From Algibacter_G agarivorans (GTDB lineage: Bacteria > Bacteroidota > Bacteroidia > Flavobacteriales > Flavobacteriaceae): a DNA stretch of 64,000 nucleotides. The position numbers and the translations under genes are program-made. This document shows, piece after piece, positions 51,373 to 59,960 of this stretch. A model generated the notes under the pieces. It worked only from the letters and a program-made list of their open reading frames with translations, searched no databases and was not told the origin of the DNA. Each line of letters begins with the position of its first letter. Position 1 is the first letter of the stretch. Location: NCBI RefSeq assembly GCF_039543245.1, contig NZ_BAABJJ010000008.1, positions 14,190-78,189 on the forward strand, given 5' to 3'.

Positions 51373-52437
51373 ATGGATCTATCTAAAAAAATAGCATTTC
51401 AACCAGCTATATTTCAAGATATCATACAAAGATTAGGTATTGTAGATACTTTTAACGGTGGCTGGAATCTCATTGAAAACAAAGAGAAACGGTATTTAAA
51501 AGAATTACGTGATATTGCTACTATCCAAAGTATAGGTTCATCTACTAGAATTGAAGGTGCTACTTTAACCGATGAAGAAGTGAAGCAATTACTTAAATCG
51601 GTACAAATAAATAAACTTGATAAACGAGAAGAACAAGAGGTTGTAGGTTATTATGAAGCTTTGGAACTTATACTAAAGCATTATGAAGACATAGACCTTT
51701 CAGAACGCTATTTGCATCAATTGCATTCGGTACTTTTAAAGTATAGTAGCAAGGATCAACGCCACAAAGGACAATATAAAAACTTATCCAACCAAGTAGT
51801 AACCAATTATCCAAATGGCGAACAAAAAGTAATATTTAAAACCACCGAGCCACATTTAACAGCAAATGAAATGCACAATTTAATTATGTGGACTAATGAG
51901 CAATTAGAGGGAAAGAAATTACACCCTGTACTTATCACGTCAGTGTTTGTATATGAGTTTTTATCAATTCACCCGTATCAAGATGGTAATGGTAGGTTGT
52001 CACGTTTACTAACTACATTTCTGCTATTAAAACAAAACTATAATTTCGTTGAATATGTATCCTTTGAACATGTTATTGAAAATAGAAAAGATATGTATTA
52101 TCGTGTACTTATGGAAACTCAAAAGGATAGAGGCACAGAAAATGAAATACTAGACCGTTGGGTTATTTTCTTTTTGGATTGCCTCATTGACCTTTCTGAA
52201 ACGTTAAGATCCAAATACAATACTTATAATAATTTAAAAAGCAGTACCAACGACAGACAAAAACAGGTGTTAGCTTATATAGATGAACATAAAACGATTC
52301 AGATAAAAGACCTTGAAACAGATTTGTCTGATTACTCTAGAAATACACTTAAAAAAGACCTACAATATTTGGTTAGAGAAGGCTTTATTCTAACAACTGG
52401 TTCTGGTCGTGGTGTACGTTATCATGCTAAGGAGTAA
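51373..52437 (+). CDS. Fic-family protein with N-terminal inhibitory motif and C-terminal HTH
   Basis: The 354-residue product from the ATG at 51373 has the Fic active site SIHPYQDGNGRLSRLL (catalytic His200), an N-terminal inhibitory helix motif SSTRIEGATL (about residue 60) as in class II Fic proteins, and a C-terminal winged-helix-like region (RQKQVLAYIDEHKTIQIKDL). It should transfer AMP to hydroxyl groups on target proteins when not autoinhibited. It is inserted downstream of the UDG gene and followed by a second copy of the UDG 3' end, so it is an acquired gene. Confidence 0.88.
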   Translation: MDLSKKIAFQPAIFQDIIQRLGIVDTFNGGWNLIENKEKRYLKELRDIATIQSIGSSTRIEGATLTDEEVKQLLKSVQINKLDKREEQEVVGYYEALELILKHYEDIDLSERYLHQLHSVLLKYSSKDQRHKGQYKNLSNQVVTNYPNGEQKVIFKTTEPHLTANEMHNLIMWTNEQLEGKKLHPVLITSVFVYEFLSIHPYQDGNGRLSRLLTTFLLLKQNYNFVEYVSFEHVIENRKDMYYRVLMETQKDRGTENEILDRWVIFFLDCLIDLSETLRSKYNTYNNLKSSTNDRQKQVLAYIDEHKTIQIKDLETDLSDYSRNTLKKDLQYLVREGFILTTGSGRGVRYHAKE

Positions 52438-52504
52438 AAAGAATGCTTGGTTTGTGGTTGAGGTTTTGCCTGTGTTGAGGGAGCGAGTTAAGAAATTGAT
52501 ATAA
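52436..52504 (+). repeat. Second, diverged copy of the UDG gene 3' end
   Basis: This 69-bp segment encodes KNAWFVVEVLPVLRERVKKL followed by I and stop; the UDG gene at 51124-51193 ends KNPWFEVEVLPVLRDRVKEL followed by I. The DNA is about four-fifths identical by eye. It begins at the Fic stop codon. Confidence 0.85.
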
Positions 52505-52549
52505 TTAATGGTTTATAAAACCCACCTGAACCAGAAAATGGGTCATAAA

Positions 52550-52714
52550 TTACAATACTTCTAATATTGCAATCAATTTATCATTAAAGAAAATTAACAT
52601 TATAAGAAGAATTAAAATGACAGGGAGGATTACCCCAAATACAATCAATTTCAAACATTTCTATAGATATTTTCCTTTGAATTTTGATAGGATGTTAATG
52701 TTGATTGCCTCCAT
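52550..52714 (-). pseudogene. Small membrane-protein ORF with internal TAG
   Basis: From an ATG at 52714, six bases after the preceding ORF, the frame encodes MEAININILSKFKGKYL, a TAG at 52661-52663, then KCLKLIVFGVILPVILILLI and MLIFFNDKLIAILEVL. The second part is one transmembrane helix. An in-frame stop suggests a recent nonsense change, but a chance open frame is possible. Confidence 0.35.
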
Positions 52715-52719
52715 AAAAA

Positions 52720-52920
52720 CTAATTAAGTGAATTTTTATCACTTTTTGTTTTCTTCAAATTAAAATGATAATCTCTTTTAGTACTTTTTTCAAAGCTTTC
52801 AATATCTTTTAATGTTGCTTCTGGATGAAGTTTTTTATGTTGCCATAACCTAATTAATTTACCTAGCTGTAGTGCCTGACAAAGACCTAAAATGAAACTT
52901 AATATTATATATATTTGCAT
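52720..52920 (-). CDS. Small single-pass membrane protein
   Basis: A 66-residue product: one N-terminal hydrophobic segment (IYIILSFILGLCQALQL) followed by a basic tail (RLWQHKKLHPEATLKDIESF). The start is an ATG 9 bp downstream of an AT-rich run; the next ORF begins six bases after its stop. I recognise no family. It lies in a gap between the Fic islet and the CMD gene, a region with several decayed fragments. Confidence 0.45.
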   Translation of the reverse strand: MQIYIILSFILGLCQALQLGKLIRLWQHKKLHPEATLKDIESFEKSTKRDYHFNLKKTKSDKNSLN

Positions 52921-53177
52921 TATGAATATATTTTATATTAAAAGTAATTCTCTCATATAAAGTTCAACACTACATTATGTTGTTTTTATTCAGCCATAAT
53001 TATAGTGCCAGCACTAATATTTTTTATTGAGCCTACGGACTGTTAATAGAATGATTAATCAAAATAAAAAACCTCCCCATTTCTGAAAAGGTTTCAAATA
53101 AAATAATTCGTGTATTCCCCGAAAAATCGGGACAAGCTATGGAGAAAATCTAAAATCGGCAATCGTAATTCAAAAAT

Positions 53178-53768
53178 CTACTCATGCTTCCCCTTCTCCC
53201 AACCATGTTTTCCTAAATACTGTTCACCACTTTCAGCCGCACCATCTTCAATGGATGTTCCCATACTATCATTCCAACGATTCAAATATCCAAATAGTGA
53301 GATAACCCCAAGCATTTCAACAATTTCACCTTCATCCCAATACTCATATAAACGTTTTTTAATAGTTTCATCCACCCCATTTGGTACTTGACTAGCCAAT
53401 AACGAAAAATCTAAAGCGGCACGTTCTGCTTCGCTAAAAGCGGGATGGGTTCTATATTCCCAAATATTATCTAACTGCTCTTGTTCTGCACCATAACGCT
53501 CAGCAGCTCTTATAGCATGCGCTTGGCAATACCTACAACCAGTGGAGTTACTGCTCACCCAAGCAATCATACGCTTTAAAGCAGAAGTTACCCGGCCTTT
53601 ATTAACCATAACGGCCTTATTCAAATTAATAAAGGCTTTGCTTATGGCAGGACGACGTTGCATGGTTAAAACCGAATTTGGGCAAAACCCCAAAGTTTCA
53701 TTAAAAAATTCGGCAAGGTTTTTGGTTTCCAAATCGTGATCGGCAGATAATGGTGTTACTAAAGGCAT
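53178..53768 (-). CDS. Carboxymuconolactone-decarboxylase/AhpD-like protein
   Basis: A 196-residue protein with the redox motif CRYCQAHAIRAAERYG (Cys-x2-Cys followed by His), typical of AhpD-like CMD proteins and peroxidase-related enzymes, within an all-helical fold. It likely reduces peroxides with a thiol partner; the partner is unknown. It diverges from osmC, another hydroperoxide-detoxification gene, across a 59-bp region. Confidence 0.85.
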   Translation of the reverse strand: MPLVTPLSADHDLETKNLAEFFNETLGFCPNSVLTMQRRPAISKAFINLNKAVMVNKGRVTSALKRMIAWVSSNSTGCRYCQAHAIRAAERYGAEQEQLDNIWEYRTHPAFSEAERAALDFSLLASQVPNGVDETIKKRLYEYWDEGEIVEMLGVISLFGYLNRWNDSMGTSIEDGAAESGEQYLGKHGWEKGKHE

Positions 53769-53787
53769 AGTTTTATTTTTTTAGTAG

Positions 53788-53795
53788 TATTTTTG
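53788..53795 (+). promoter_or_regulatory. Candidate -7 box for osmC within an AGTAG/CTACT inverted repeat
   Basis: TATTTTTG lies 33 bp before the osmC ATG and is flanked by AGTAG and CTACT, giving a small symmetric site in the divergent CMD/osmC promoter region. Confidence 0.4.
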
Positions 53796-53827
53796 CTACT
53801 TACAAGAAACAAAAAATATTTATAAAA

Positions 53828-54250
53828 ATGGCAGTTCAGGTTACAACAAAATGGTTAGGCGATATGAGGTTTGAAAGCACAAACCCGTCTGGTCATAATT
53901 TATTTATAGATGCAGGCGAGGAAAACGGAGGGAAAGGTGAAGGCTACAGGCCAAAAGCGTTAATGTTATCAGGTTTAGCGGGTTGTGCGGGTTTAGATGT
54001 GGCTTCTTTAATTAAAAAGATGAAGCTAAAAGTTGATGATTTTAATATTGACATTGAAGCAAACCTTACCGATGAGCATCCTAAACACTATGATAAAATA
54101 GCCATGCATTTTCATTTTCATGGTGAGGACTTGAATGAAAAGAAACTTCAAAAAGCAGTCGATTTATCAGTAGAAAAATATTGTGGCGTTATGGAAATGT
54201 TTCGTCAGTTTTCAGAATTAAAGATAGAAACTCATTTTCATAAGAAATAA
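53828..54250 (+). CDS. OsmC-family peroxiredoxin-like protein
   Basis: The 140-residue protein has the OsmC/Ohr fold: MLSGLAGCAGLDVASLIKKM with the first Cys of the redox pair, and a second Cys in VEKYCGVMEMFRQF. It probably reduces organic hydroperoxides in the cytoplasm. Divergent from the CMD gene, suggesting shared oxidative-stress control; recJ follows 49 bp downstream. Confidence 0.9.
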   Translation: MAVQVTTKWLGDMRFESTNPSGHNLFIDAGEENGGKGEGYRPKALMLSGLAGCAGLDVASLIKKMKLKVDDFNIDIEANLTDEHPKHYDKIAMHFHFHGEDLNEKKLQKAVDLSVEKYCGVMEMFRQFSELKIETHFHKK

Positions 54251-54298
54251 AAGGCAATAAAATTCGTTGAACTTTCATTAAAATTTTTCATTCCCTCA

Positions 54299-55993
54299 AT
54301 GCGTTGGACCTTAAAACCTAAACCTAAAACAGAAAAAATTGAAGTGCTACAAAAAGCACTTCAAATTGATTCTAACCTAGCCTCATTGCTACTACAAAGA
54401 GGTATAGAAACGTACGAGGAAGCTAAAACCTTTTTTAGACCAAGTTTAGATGACTTACATGATCCATTCTTAATGAAAGATATGGATAAGGCGGTAGCTC
54501 GAATTGAAAAGGCTATAGCCAATAAAGAAAGTATTTTAGTATATGGTGATTATGATGTTGATGGCACCACATCGGTAGCTTTAATGTCTTCCTATTTAAA
54601 AACAAAACACAATTTAGTTTACACCTATATTCCTAATAGATATGATGAGGGTTATGGCGTTTCATACAAAGGCATAAACTTTGCTTTAGAAAATGATTTT
54701 TCCCTTATTATTGCTTTAGATTGTGGTATTAAAGCTGTTGAAAAAGTAGCTCATGCAAAAAAACTGGGTATCGATTTTATTATTTGTGACCACCATAGGC
54801 CTGGAGATAAAATACCTGATGCAGCTGCTGTTTTAGACCCTAAGCGAGAAGATTGCGCATATCCGTATAAAGAATTATGTGGCTGTGGTGTAGGCTTTAA
54901 ATTGGTGCAAGCATTAGCGTCCAAAGAAGGTAAAACCCCTGAGGATCTAACCGAATATTTAGATTTAGTAGCCACAGCAATTGGCTCCGATATTGTACCT
55001 ATTGATGGCGAAAACAGAGTCCTTGCTCATTTTGGGTTGCGCGTTATAAATACAAATCCAAGACCTGGTATTCAAGCCATTCTTAATCAAGTTGAAAGAA
55101 CAGAGCTTACTATTACCGATGTCGTTTTTATTGTAGCACCCCGTATTAATGCTGCTGGACGTATGAAACATGGTAATTTTGCAGTCACTTTATTAGTAGA
55201 AGATAATGATGAACTAGCTACTAAATATGCCGAAGAGATTAATGATTATAACTTAGATAGACGTGAAACTGATAAGCAAATTACACAAGAAGCTCTCAAG
55301 CAAATTGAAGAACAAAAAGAACAGAACCGCCTTACTACTGTTGTTTACCACGAAAATTGGCATAAAGGCGTTATTGGTATTGTGGCTTCTCGATTAACTG
55401 AGACTTATTACAGACCCACTTTGGTATTTACAAAAAGTGGCAATAAGCTTTCCGCCTCAGCGCGTTCGGTAAGAGATTTTGATATTTACAATGCCTTGGA
55501 AGCGTGTAAAGAACATATCGAACAATTTGGTGGCCATAAATATGCTGCTGGTTTAACTCTTGAAGAAGAAAATTACGAAGCGTTTAAACAGGCTTTTGAA
55601 AATGAAGTTTCTAAAACCATAGATAGAAATCTTTTGACTCCCGAAATTAGAATTGACGTTAAAATTGATTTAAAAGATATTACACCCAAGTTTCATAGAA
55701 TCTTAAAACAGTTTGCACCTTACGGGCCTAGTAACATGACACCTGTTTTTATGACTGAAAACTTAATAGATACCGGTTACGGAAAATGTGTAGGTGCAGA
55801 TAAAACACATTTACGATTAACAGCTACACAACCACAATCCTCAAGCAGAATAGTAGGTATCGGTTTTAGTATGGGCGATAAATTCGATATTATTTCAGAA
55901 GGAAAACCTTTTAGAGCTGTGTATTCCATTGATGAAAATGAATGGCGGGGTAATGTGAGTTTACAATTGAAACTGAGAGATATTAAAAAGTAG
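54299..55993 (+). CDS. recJ: Single-stranded-DNA-specific exonuclease RecJ
   Basis: RecJ degrades ssDNA 5'-to-3' in recombination and mismatch repair. The 564-residue protein has DHH-family motifs LVYGDYDVDGTTSVALM, IIALDCGIKAVE and ICDHHRPGDKIPDAAAVL, then the DHHA1 domain with ASARSVRDFDIYNALEAC and QFGGHKYAAGLTLE, and a C-terminal OB-fold. Complete. In many flavobacteria it is followed by an MFS gene; here a Fic gene intervenes. Confidence 0.96.
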   Translation: MRWTLKPKPKTEKIEVLQKALQIDSNLASLLLQRGIETYEEAKTFFRPSLDDLHDPFLMKDMDKAVARIEKAIANKESILVYGDYDVDGTTSVALMSSYLKTKHNLVYTYIPNRYDEGYGVSYKGINFALENDFSLIIALDCGIKAVEKVAHAKKLGIDFIICDHHRPGDKIPDAAAVLDPKREDCAYPYKELCGCGVGFKLVQALASKEGKTPEDLTEYLDLVATAIGSDIVPIDGENRVLAHFGLRVINTNPRPGIQAILNQVERTELTITDVVFIVAPRINAAGRMKHGNFAVTLLVEDNDELATKYAEEINDYNLDRRETDKQITQEALKQIEEQKEQNRLTTVVYHENWHKGVIGIVASRLTETYYRPTLVFTKSGNKLSASARSVRDFDIYNALEACKEHIEQFGGHKYAAGLTLEEENYEAFKQAFENEVSKTIDRNLLTPEIRIDVKIDLKDITPKFHRILKQFAPYGPSNMTPVFMTENLIDTGYGKCVGADKTHLRLTATQPQSSSRIVGIGFSMGDKFDIISEGKPFRAVYSIDENEWRGNVSLQLKLRDIKK

Positions 55994-56036
55994 AACTTAG
56001 CATTCATTTAAATATTTAAAATAAAACTCGACACTA

Positions 56037-56139
56037 TTTTAGATTTTTGTTAAAATCTAAAATTAACATCATTCTTATTTTAGATTTTAACAAAAAACTA
56101 AAATAAACTCCTTCTTTATTTTAGTTTTTCTTATTTTTG
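56037..56139 (+). promoter_or_regulatory. Operator-like palindromes and -7 box before Fic gene 2
   Basis: A perfect 11-bp-arm palindrome TTTTAGATTTT-tgtt-AAAATCTAAAA (56037-56062), then TTATTTTAG...CTAAAATAA (56075-56106), then TTTATTTTAG (56115-56124) near a -7 box TATTTTTG (56132-56139). The repeated TTTTAG site suggests a bound regulator. Confidence 0.5.
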
Positions 56140-56171
56140 TAAAATTAAAATTCTTGTTATTTTAATTCTAT

Positions 56172-57311
56172 ATGAATAATTTTCAGTCAGGTCATACTAT
56201 AAATCAGGGATATTATAAAAGTTTTGAGCCAAATTTAATAAACAAAGATTGGCAAATTTTTGATATGCAAATTTTTGCTCTATTAAGTAAAGCAGATAGG
56301 CATTTAGGAAGATTGGATATGTATTCAGAGTACGTGAATTTAGATTTATATATAAGTATGCATATCGCTAAAGAAGCTACACAATCTTCTAAAATAGAAG
56401 GCACCCAAACAAACATGGAAGATGCTTTTTTAAGTAAAGAAGATGTTGCCTTCGAGAAAAGAGATGATTGGGAGGAGGTACAAAATTATATTGCTGCTAT
56501 GAATGAGGCTGTTAAAATGTTACATACACTACCTTTTTCATCAAGACTAATTAAACAAACCCACAAAATTCTATTACGAGGCGTTAGAGGAGAACATAAA
56601 TTACCAGGCTCATATAGAACAAGTCAAAATTGGATTGGAGGTGCTTCAATAAATGATGCCGTTTTTATACCACCAAATTTTAATTCAATAAATGATTTAA
56701 TGTCTGATATTGAAAAATTTGCTAATGATGAATTAAATCAGTTACCCGATTTGCTTAAAATTGCTATAATTCATTATCAGTTTGAAACCATTCATCCTTT
56801 TTTAGATGGTAATGGAAGAGTTGGAAGATTATTAATAACCTTATATTTAGTAAGTAAAGGTATTTTAAAACAACCAATTTTATACCTGTCAGATTTTTTC
56901 GAAAGAAATAGAACATTATATTATGATAATTTAATGCGGGTTAGAACTCATAATGATTTATCACAATGGTTAAAATTTTTCTTGACAGGTATTATAGAAA
57001 CAGCACAAAAAGGAGTGAAAACATTTGATGGGATTTTGCAACTTCAAAAAGGCATTGACGAAAAAATTAAAACCCTGAAAGGGCGGAGCTCTGATGCTAA
57101 ATTACTTATAGACTATTTGTATACAAAACCAGTAATTAATGCAACAACGGTAGCAGAAGTAATAGATAAATCAGCCGCATCTGCTTATAAGCTTTTAAGA
57201 GATTTTGAAACTTTAAAAATTTTAGATGAAGTAACTGGTGCTGAAAGAGGTAGGCTTTACGTGTTTAGTGATTATTTAAATCTATTTACTAAAAATGAAA
57301 ATCATATTTAG
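56172..57311 (+). CDS. Fic-family protein 2 with C-terminal HTH
   Basis: A 379-residue Fic protein: inhibitory motif SSKIEGTQTN near residue 78, active-site motif TIHPFLDGNGRVGRLL (catalytic His208) and a C-terminal winged-helix segment (NATTVAEVIDKSAASAYKLL). It likely AMPylates protein targets. It sits between recJ and the MFS gene, 6 bp before the latter, and is not a close duplicate of Fic 1. It has its own upstream palindromes, so it may autoregulate. Confidence 0.9.
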   Translation: MNNFQSGHTINQGYYKSFEPNLINKDWQIFDMQIFALLSKADRHLGRLDMYSEYVNLDLYISMHIAKEATQSSKIEGTQTNMEDAFLSKEDVAFEKRDDWEEVQNYIAAMNEAVKMLHTLPFSSRLIKQTHKILLRGVRGEHKLPGSYRTSQNWIGGASINDAVFIPPNFNSINDLMSDIEKFANDELNQLPDLLKIAIIHYQFETIHPFLDGNGRVGRLLITLYLVSKGILKQPILYLSDFFERNRTLYYDNLMRVRTHNDLSQWLKFFLTGIIETAQKGVKTFDGILQLQKGIDEKIKTLKGRSSDAKLLIDYLYTKPVINATTVAEVIDKSAASAYKLLRDFETLKILDEVTGAERGRLYVFSDYLNLFTKNENHI

Positions 57312-57316
57312 TAAAC

Positions 57317-58585
57317 ATGGCAAAAACGGATCCTTATGCAGCCTTACGAATTAAAGAATTCAACATTTTTTTATTGTTGCGGTTGTTTTTGGTTTTTGGA
57401 TGGTCCATGCAATTTATTGTTATTGAATGGCAAGTTTATAGCTTAACTAAAGATCCACTTTCTTTAGGAATTATAGGGCTAATGGAAATTATTCCTGCTT
57501 TTTCCATGGCTTTATTTGCTGGGCATATTGTGGATCAAAAGGAAAAACGAAATCTCTTTGCGCTTTGTATTGCGGCTTTTTCCTTGATTAGCCTAGGGTT
57601 ATTTTTATTGACTTCAGATGAAGTTGTTGGAGATTGGTCTACAAAGGCTATTCTATACAGTATTTATGCATTGGTGTTTTTTGGTGGTTTTTTGCGTTCC
57701 TTTTTTGGACCAATAATCTTCTCTTTAGTGGCGTTGATTGTTCCTAAAAAAATATATCCTAATGCAGCAACATGGAGTACAAGCACTTGGAAAACAGCGG
57801 CGGTTTTAGGAGCGCTTTTTGGTGGTTTTTCAATTAGTTGGATAGGTGTTGATTATACACTGTGCGTCGTTTTTGTAATGGTCGTTATTTCATTTGGTTT
57901 AGTTTTTCTAATTAAGAAGAAACCTATTTTAAACAAGAATATAGGCGAGCCTATAAAAGAGAGTTTAAAAGGAGGTATTCGTTTTGTGTTTCAAAACAAA
58001 GCTATTTTAGGCGCTTTAACCTTAGATATGATTGCGGTTTTATTTGGAGGAACTGTTGCCATTCTGGCTATTTTTGCTCAAGATATATTAGAAGTTGGAA
58101 GCCAAGGTTTTGGTATTTTAAATGCATCTATATCTATGGGAAGTATTGTAACTATGTTTGCCACTACTTACATTCCTATAAGTAGGAATACAGGTAAAAA
58201 ACTGCTTATTTCAATTTTTATATTTGGCATTAGTATTATTGGTTTTGGCTTATCCTCGATTTTTTGGGTAAGCGTTTTAATGTTATTCATTAGTGGAGCA
58301 GCGGATGGTATTTCTATGATTATTCGTCAAACTATTTTACAATTAAAAACACCTGATGATATGCGTGGGCGTGTTTCTTCTGTAAATTCCATGTTTGTTG
58401 GGTCTTCAAATGAACTAGGCGCTTTTGAAAGTGGCTTAGCAGCCAAATTAATAGGACCTGTAGCAGCGGTAGTTTTTGGAGGAACTATGACATTACTTAC
58501 CGTTTTTGCCATTGGTATTAAAAATCCTGTACTTAGAGATCTGGATTTAAGAGAAGATATGGAAGCTCATGAGAATGCCGGTTAG
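57317..58585 (+). CDS. Major facilitator superfamily transporter
   Basis: A 422-residue polytopic protein (about 12 segments) beginning MAKTDPYAALRIKEFNIFLL, with MEIIPAFSMALFAGHIVDQK (the GxxxDxxxx loop between TM2 and TM3) and a symmetric second half, typical of drug or metabolite efflux MFS proteins. The substrate is unknown. Its last 4 bp overlap the convergent LpxH-like gene. Confidence 0.88.
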   Translation: MAKTDPYAALRIKEFNIFLLLRLFLVFGWSMQFIVIEWQVYSLTKDPLSLGIIGLMEIIPAFSMALFAGHIVDQKEKRNLFALCIAAFSLISLGLFLLTSDEVVGDWSTKAILYSIYALVFFGGFLRSFFGPIIFSLVALIVPKKIYPNAATWSTSTWKTAAVLGALFGGFSISWIGVDYTLCVVFVMVVISFGLVFLIKKKPILNKNIGEPIKESLKGGIRFVFQNKAILGALTLDMIAVLFGGTVAILAIFAQDILEVGSQGFGILNASISMGSIVTMFATTYIPISRNTGKKLLISIFIFGISIIGFGLSSIFWVSVLMLFISGAADGISMIIRQTILQLKTPDDMRGRVSSVNSMFVGSSNELGAFESGLAAKLIGPVAAVVFGGTMTLLTVFAIGIKNPVLRDLDLREDMEAHENAG

Positions 58586-59334
58586 TATTCTTTCAACTCC
58601 ATGGTTTCCCCATCAAAAACCCCATACGTATAATATTGAATCCAATCGCCTAGATTAATGTATTTTGAGTTTTCGTTGAGGTCTATATTAAGGGGCAAGT
58701 GTCTGTGACCAAACACAAAGAAATCGCGGTGTTTGCCTTCTAGTTTGCGTTTGCAGTATTGTACGAGCCATTCGTTGTCTTCTCCAAGGAATTTGGCATC
58801 GTCGTCTCCTGAAATCAATTTGTTTTTTACGGATAGGTGTTGTGCCATCCGAACTCCCAAATCAGGATGTAGCCAACGGAACAACCATTTACAAAATGGG
58901 TTTGTAAATACTTTTTTCATGCGTTTATAGCCTTTGTCTCCAGGGCCTAAACCATCGCCGTGACCAATTAAAAAGGTTTTATTGTTAAATGTGAATTCCT
59001 TTGGTTTGTGGTAAACAGGAATGTTGAGTTCTTCTTCAAAATAACCATTCATCCAGAGATCGTGATTGCCGACAAAGTAATAAATGGGGATTCCTGAGTC
59101 TGAGATTTCTGCAAGTTTACCTAAGGTTCTTGTAAATCCTTTTGGAACTACGGTTTTAAATTCCATCCAGAAATCGAATAAATCGCCTAAAAGGAAAATG
59201 GCTGCTGCATCGTGTTTTATTTCATCTAACCATGCTACGAATTTTTTTTCTCGTGGAAAAGATGCTTTTTTTGTTGGCGCGCCGAGATGATTATCTGAAG
59301 CGAAATATATATATTTACCTTTTGGAATTTGCAT
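58582..59334 (-). CDS. UDP-2,3-diacylglucosamine diphosphatase-like metallophosphatase
   Basis: The ATG at 59334 (MQIPKGKYIYFASDNHLGAP) gives 250 residues. Calcineurin-type metal motifs are in order: ASDNHLG, LGDLFDFWMEF, FVGNHDLWM, IGHGDGLGPGD and FGHRHLPLNI. This matches LpxH-type enzymes that hydrolyse UDP-2,3-diacylglucosamine in lipid A synthesis. The enzyme is in the flavobacterial neighbourhood recJ-MFS-LpxH. Convergent with the MFS gene. Confidence 0.88.
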   Translation of the reverse strand: MQIPKGKYIYFASDNHLGAPTKKASFPREKKFVAWLDEIKHDAAAIFLLGDLFDFWMEFKTVVPKGFTRTLGKLAEISDSGIPIYYFVGNHDLWMNGYFEEELNIPVYHKPKEFTFNNKTFLIGHGDGLGPGDKGYKRMKKVFTNPFCKWLFRWLHPDLGVRMAQHLSVKNKLISGDDDAKFLGEDNEWLVQYCKRKLEGKHRDFFVFGHRHLPLNIDLNENSKYINLGDWIQYYTYGVFDGETMELKEY

Positions 59335-59482
59335 GTTGTAAATATAGTTTTTTGACTCGAATTTCACGAATTATCACGAATAAGAATATGCAGACTCTAT
59401 TGTTGTTTCGTAGAGTTTTACTTAAAAGGTAACATAAATTAATAGACATGAATTGCATTATATCATCCTAGCTGCGGATATG

Positions 59483-59576
59483 TGGGTTGGGAATAGTAGT
59501 GTAAAGCCCATAGCGACTCCTGACGATTTTGGAGTAACGAATAGCCCGACCTCCCAATAGCTATCGGGAGTGGTAA
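59483..59576 (-). repeat. Dispersed intergenic repeat, copy D
   Basis: GAATAGTAGTGTAAAGCCCA, GAATAGCCCGACC, a palindrome (59551-59570) and GTGGTAAC aligns with the reverse complement of copy A (14285-14377) along its length. It ends about 22 bp before the SemiSWEET start. Confidence 0.7.
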
Positions 59577-59598
59577 CAACCATTTAAATATTAACTCC

Positions 59599-59859
59599 TT
59601 GAATTGTACAGAAGCTATAGGGTTTGGAGCAGCTATTTTAACAACCGCAGCCTTTCTTCCACAGGTTTATAAAACTTGGAAAACCAAAGATGTTTCAAGT
59701 TTATCCTTGCATATGTTGCTCTTGTTTTTTATTGGTATTGTAGCGTGGCTAATTTATGGTTTTTTAAAGAAGAGTCCATCCATGATTTTTGCCAATAGCA
59801 TTACAGTGGTATCATCATTTTTTTTAATATATTTCAAGATCAAATACAGTAAAAAATAA
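59599..59859 (+). CDS. SemiSWEET-family sugar transporter
   Basis: An 86-residue protein with a three-helix bundle and the PQ motif AAFLPQVYKTWKTKD, typical of SemiSWEET proteins that work as dimers to move sugars. Helices: about residues 5-22, 37-58 and 62-80. The apparent start is TTG at 59599 (MNCTEAIGFG), with no ATG upstream in frame. A dispersed repeat ends 22 bp upstream and may have displaced the original leader. Confidence 0.8.
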   Translation: MNCTEAIGFGAAILTTAAFLPQVYKTWKTKDVSSLSLHMLLLFFIGIVAWLIYGFLKKSPSMIFANSITVVSSFFLIYFKIKYSKK

Positions 59860-59960
59860 GTAATTATTTTACTCAAACAGAATAATTATTTAATTTTCAA
59901 CGAATTGTATTGTACTATAATAACCCATAATTAACATTTACAAATTCCAGTTTAAGAAAG

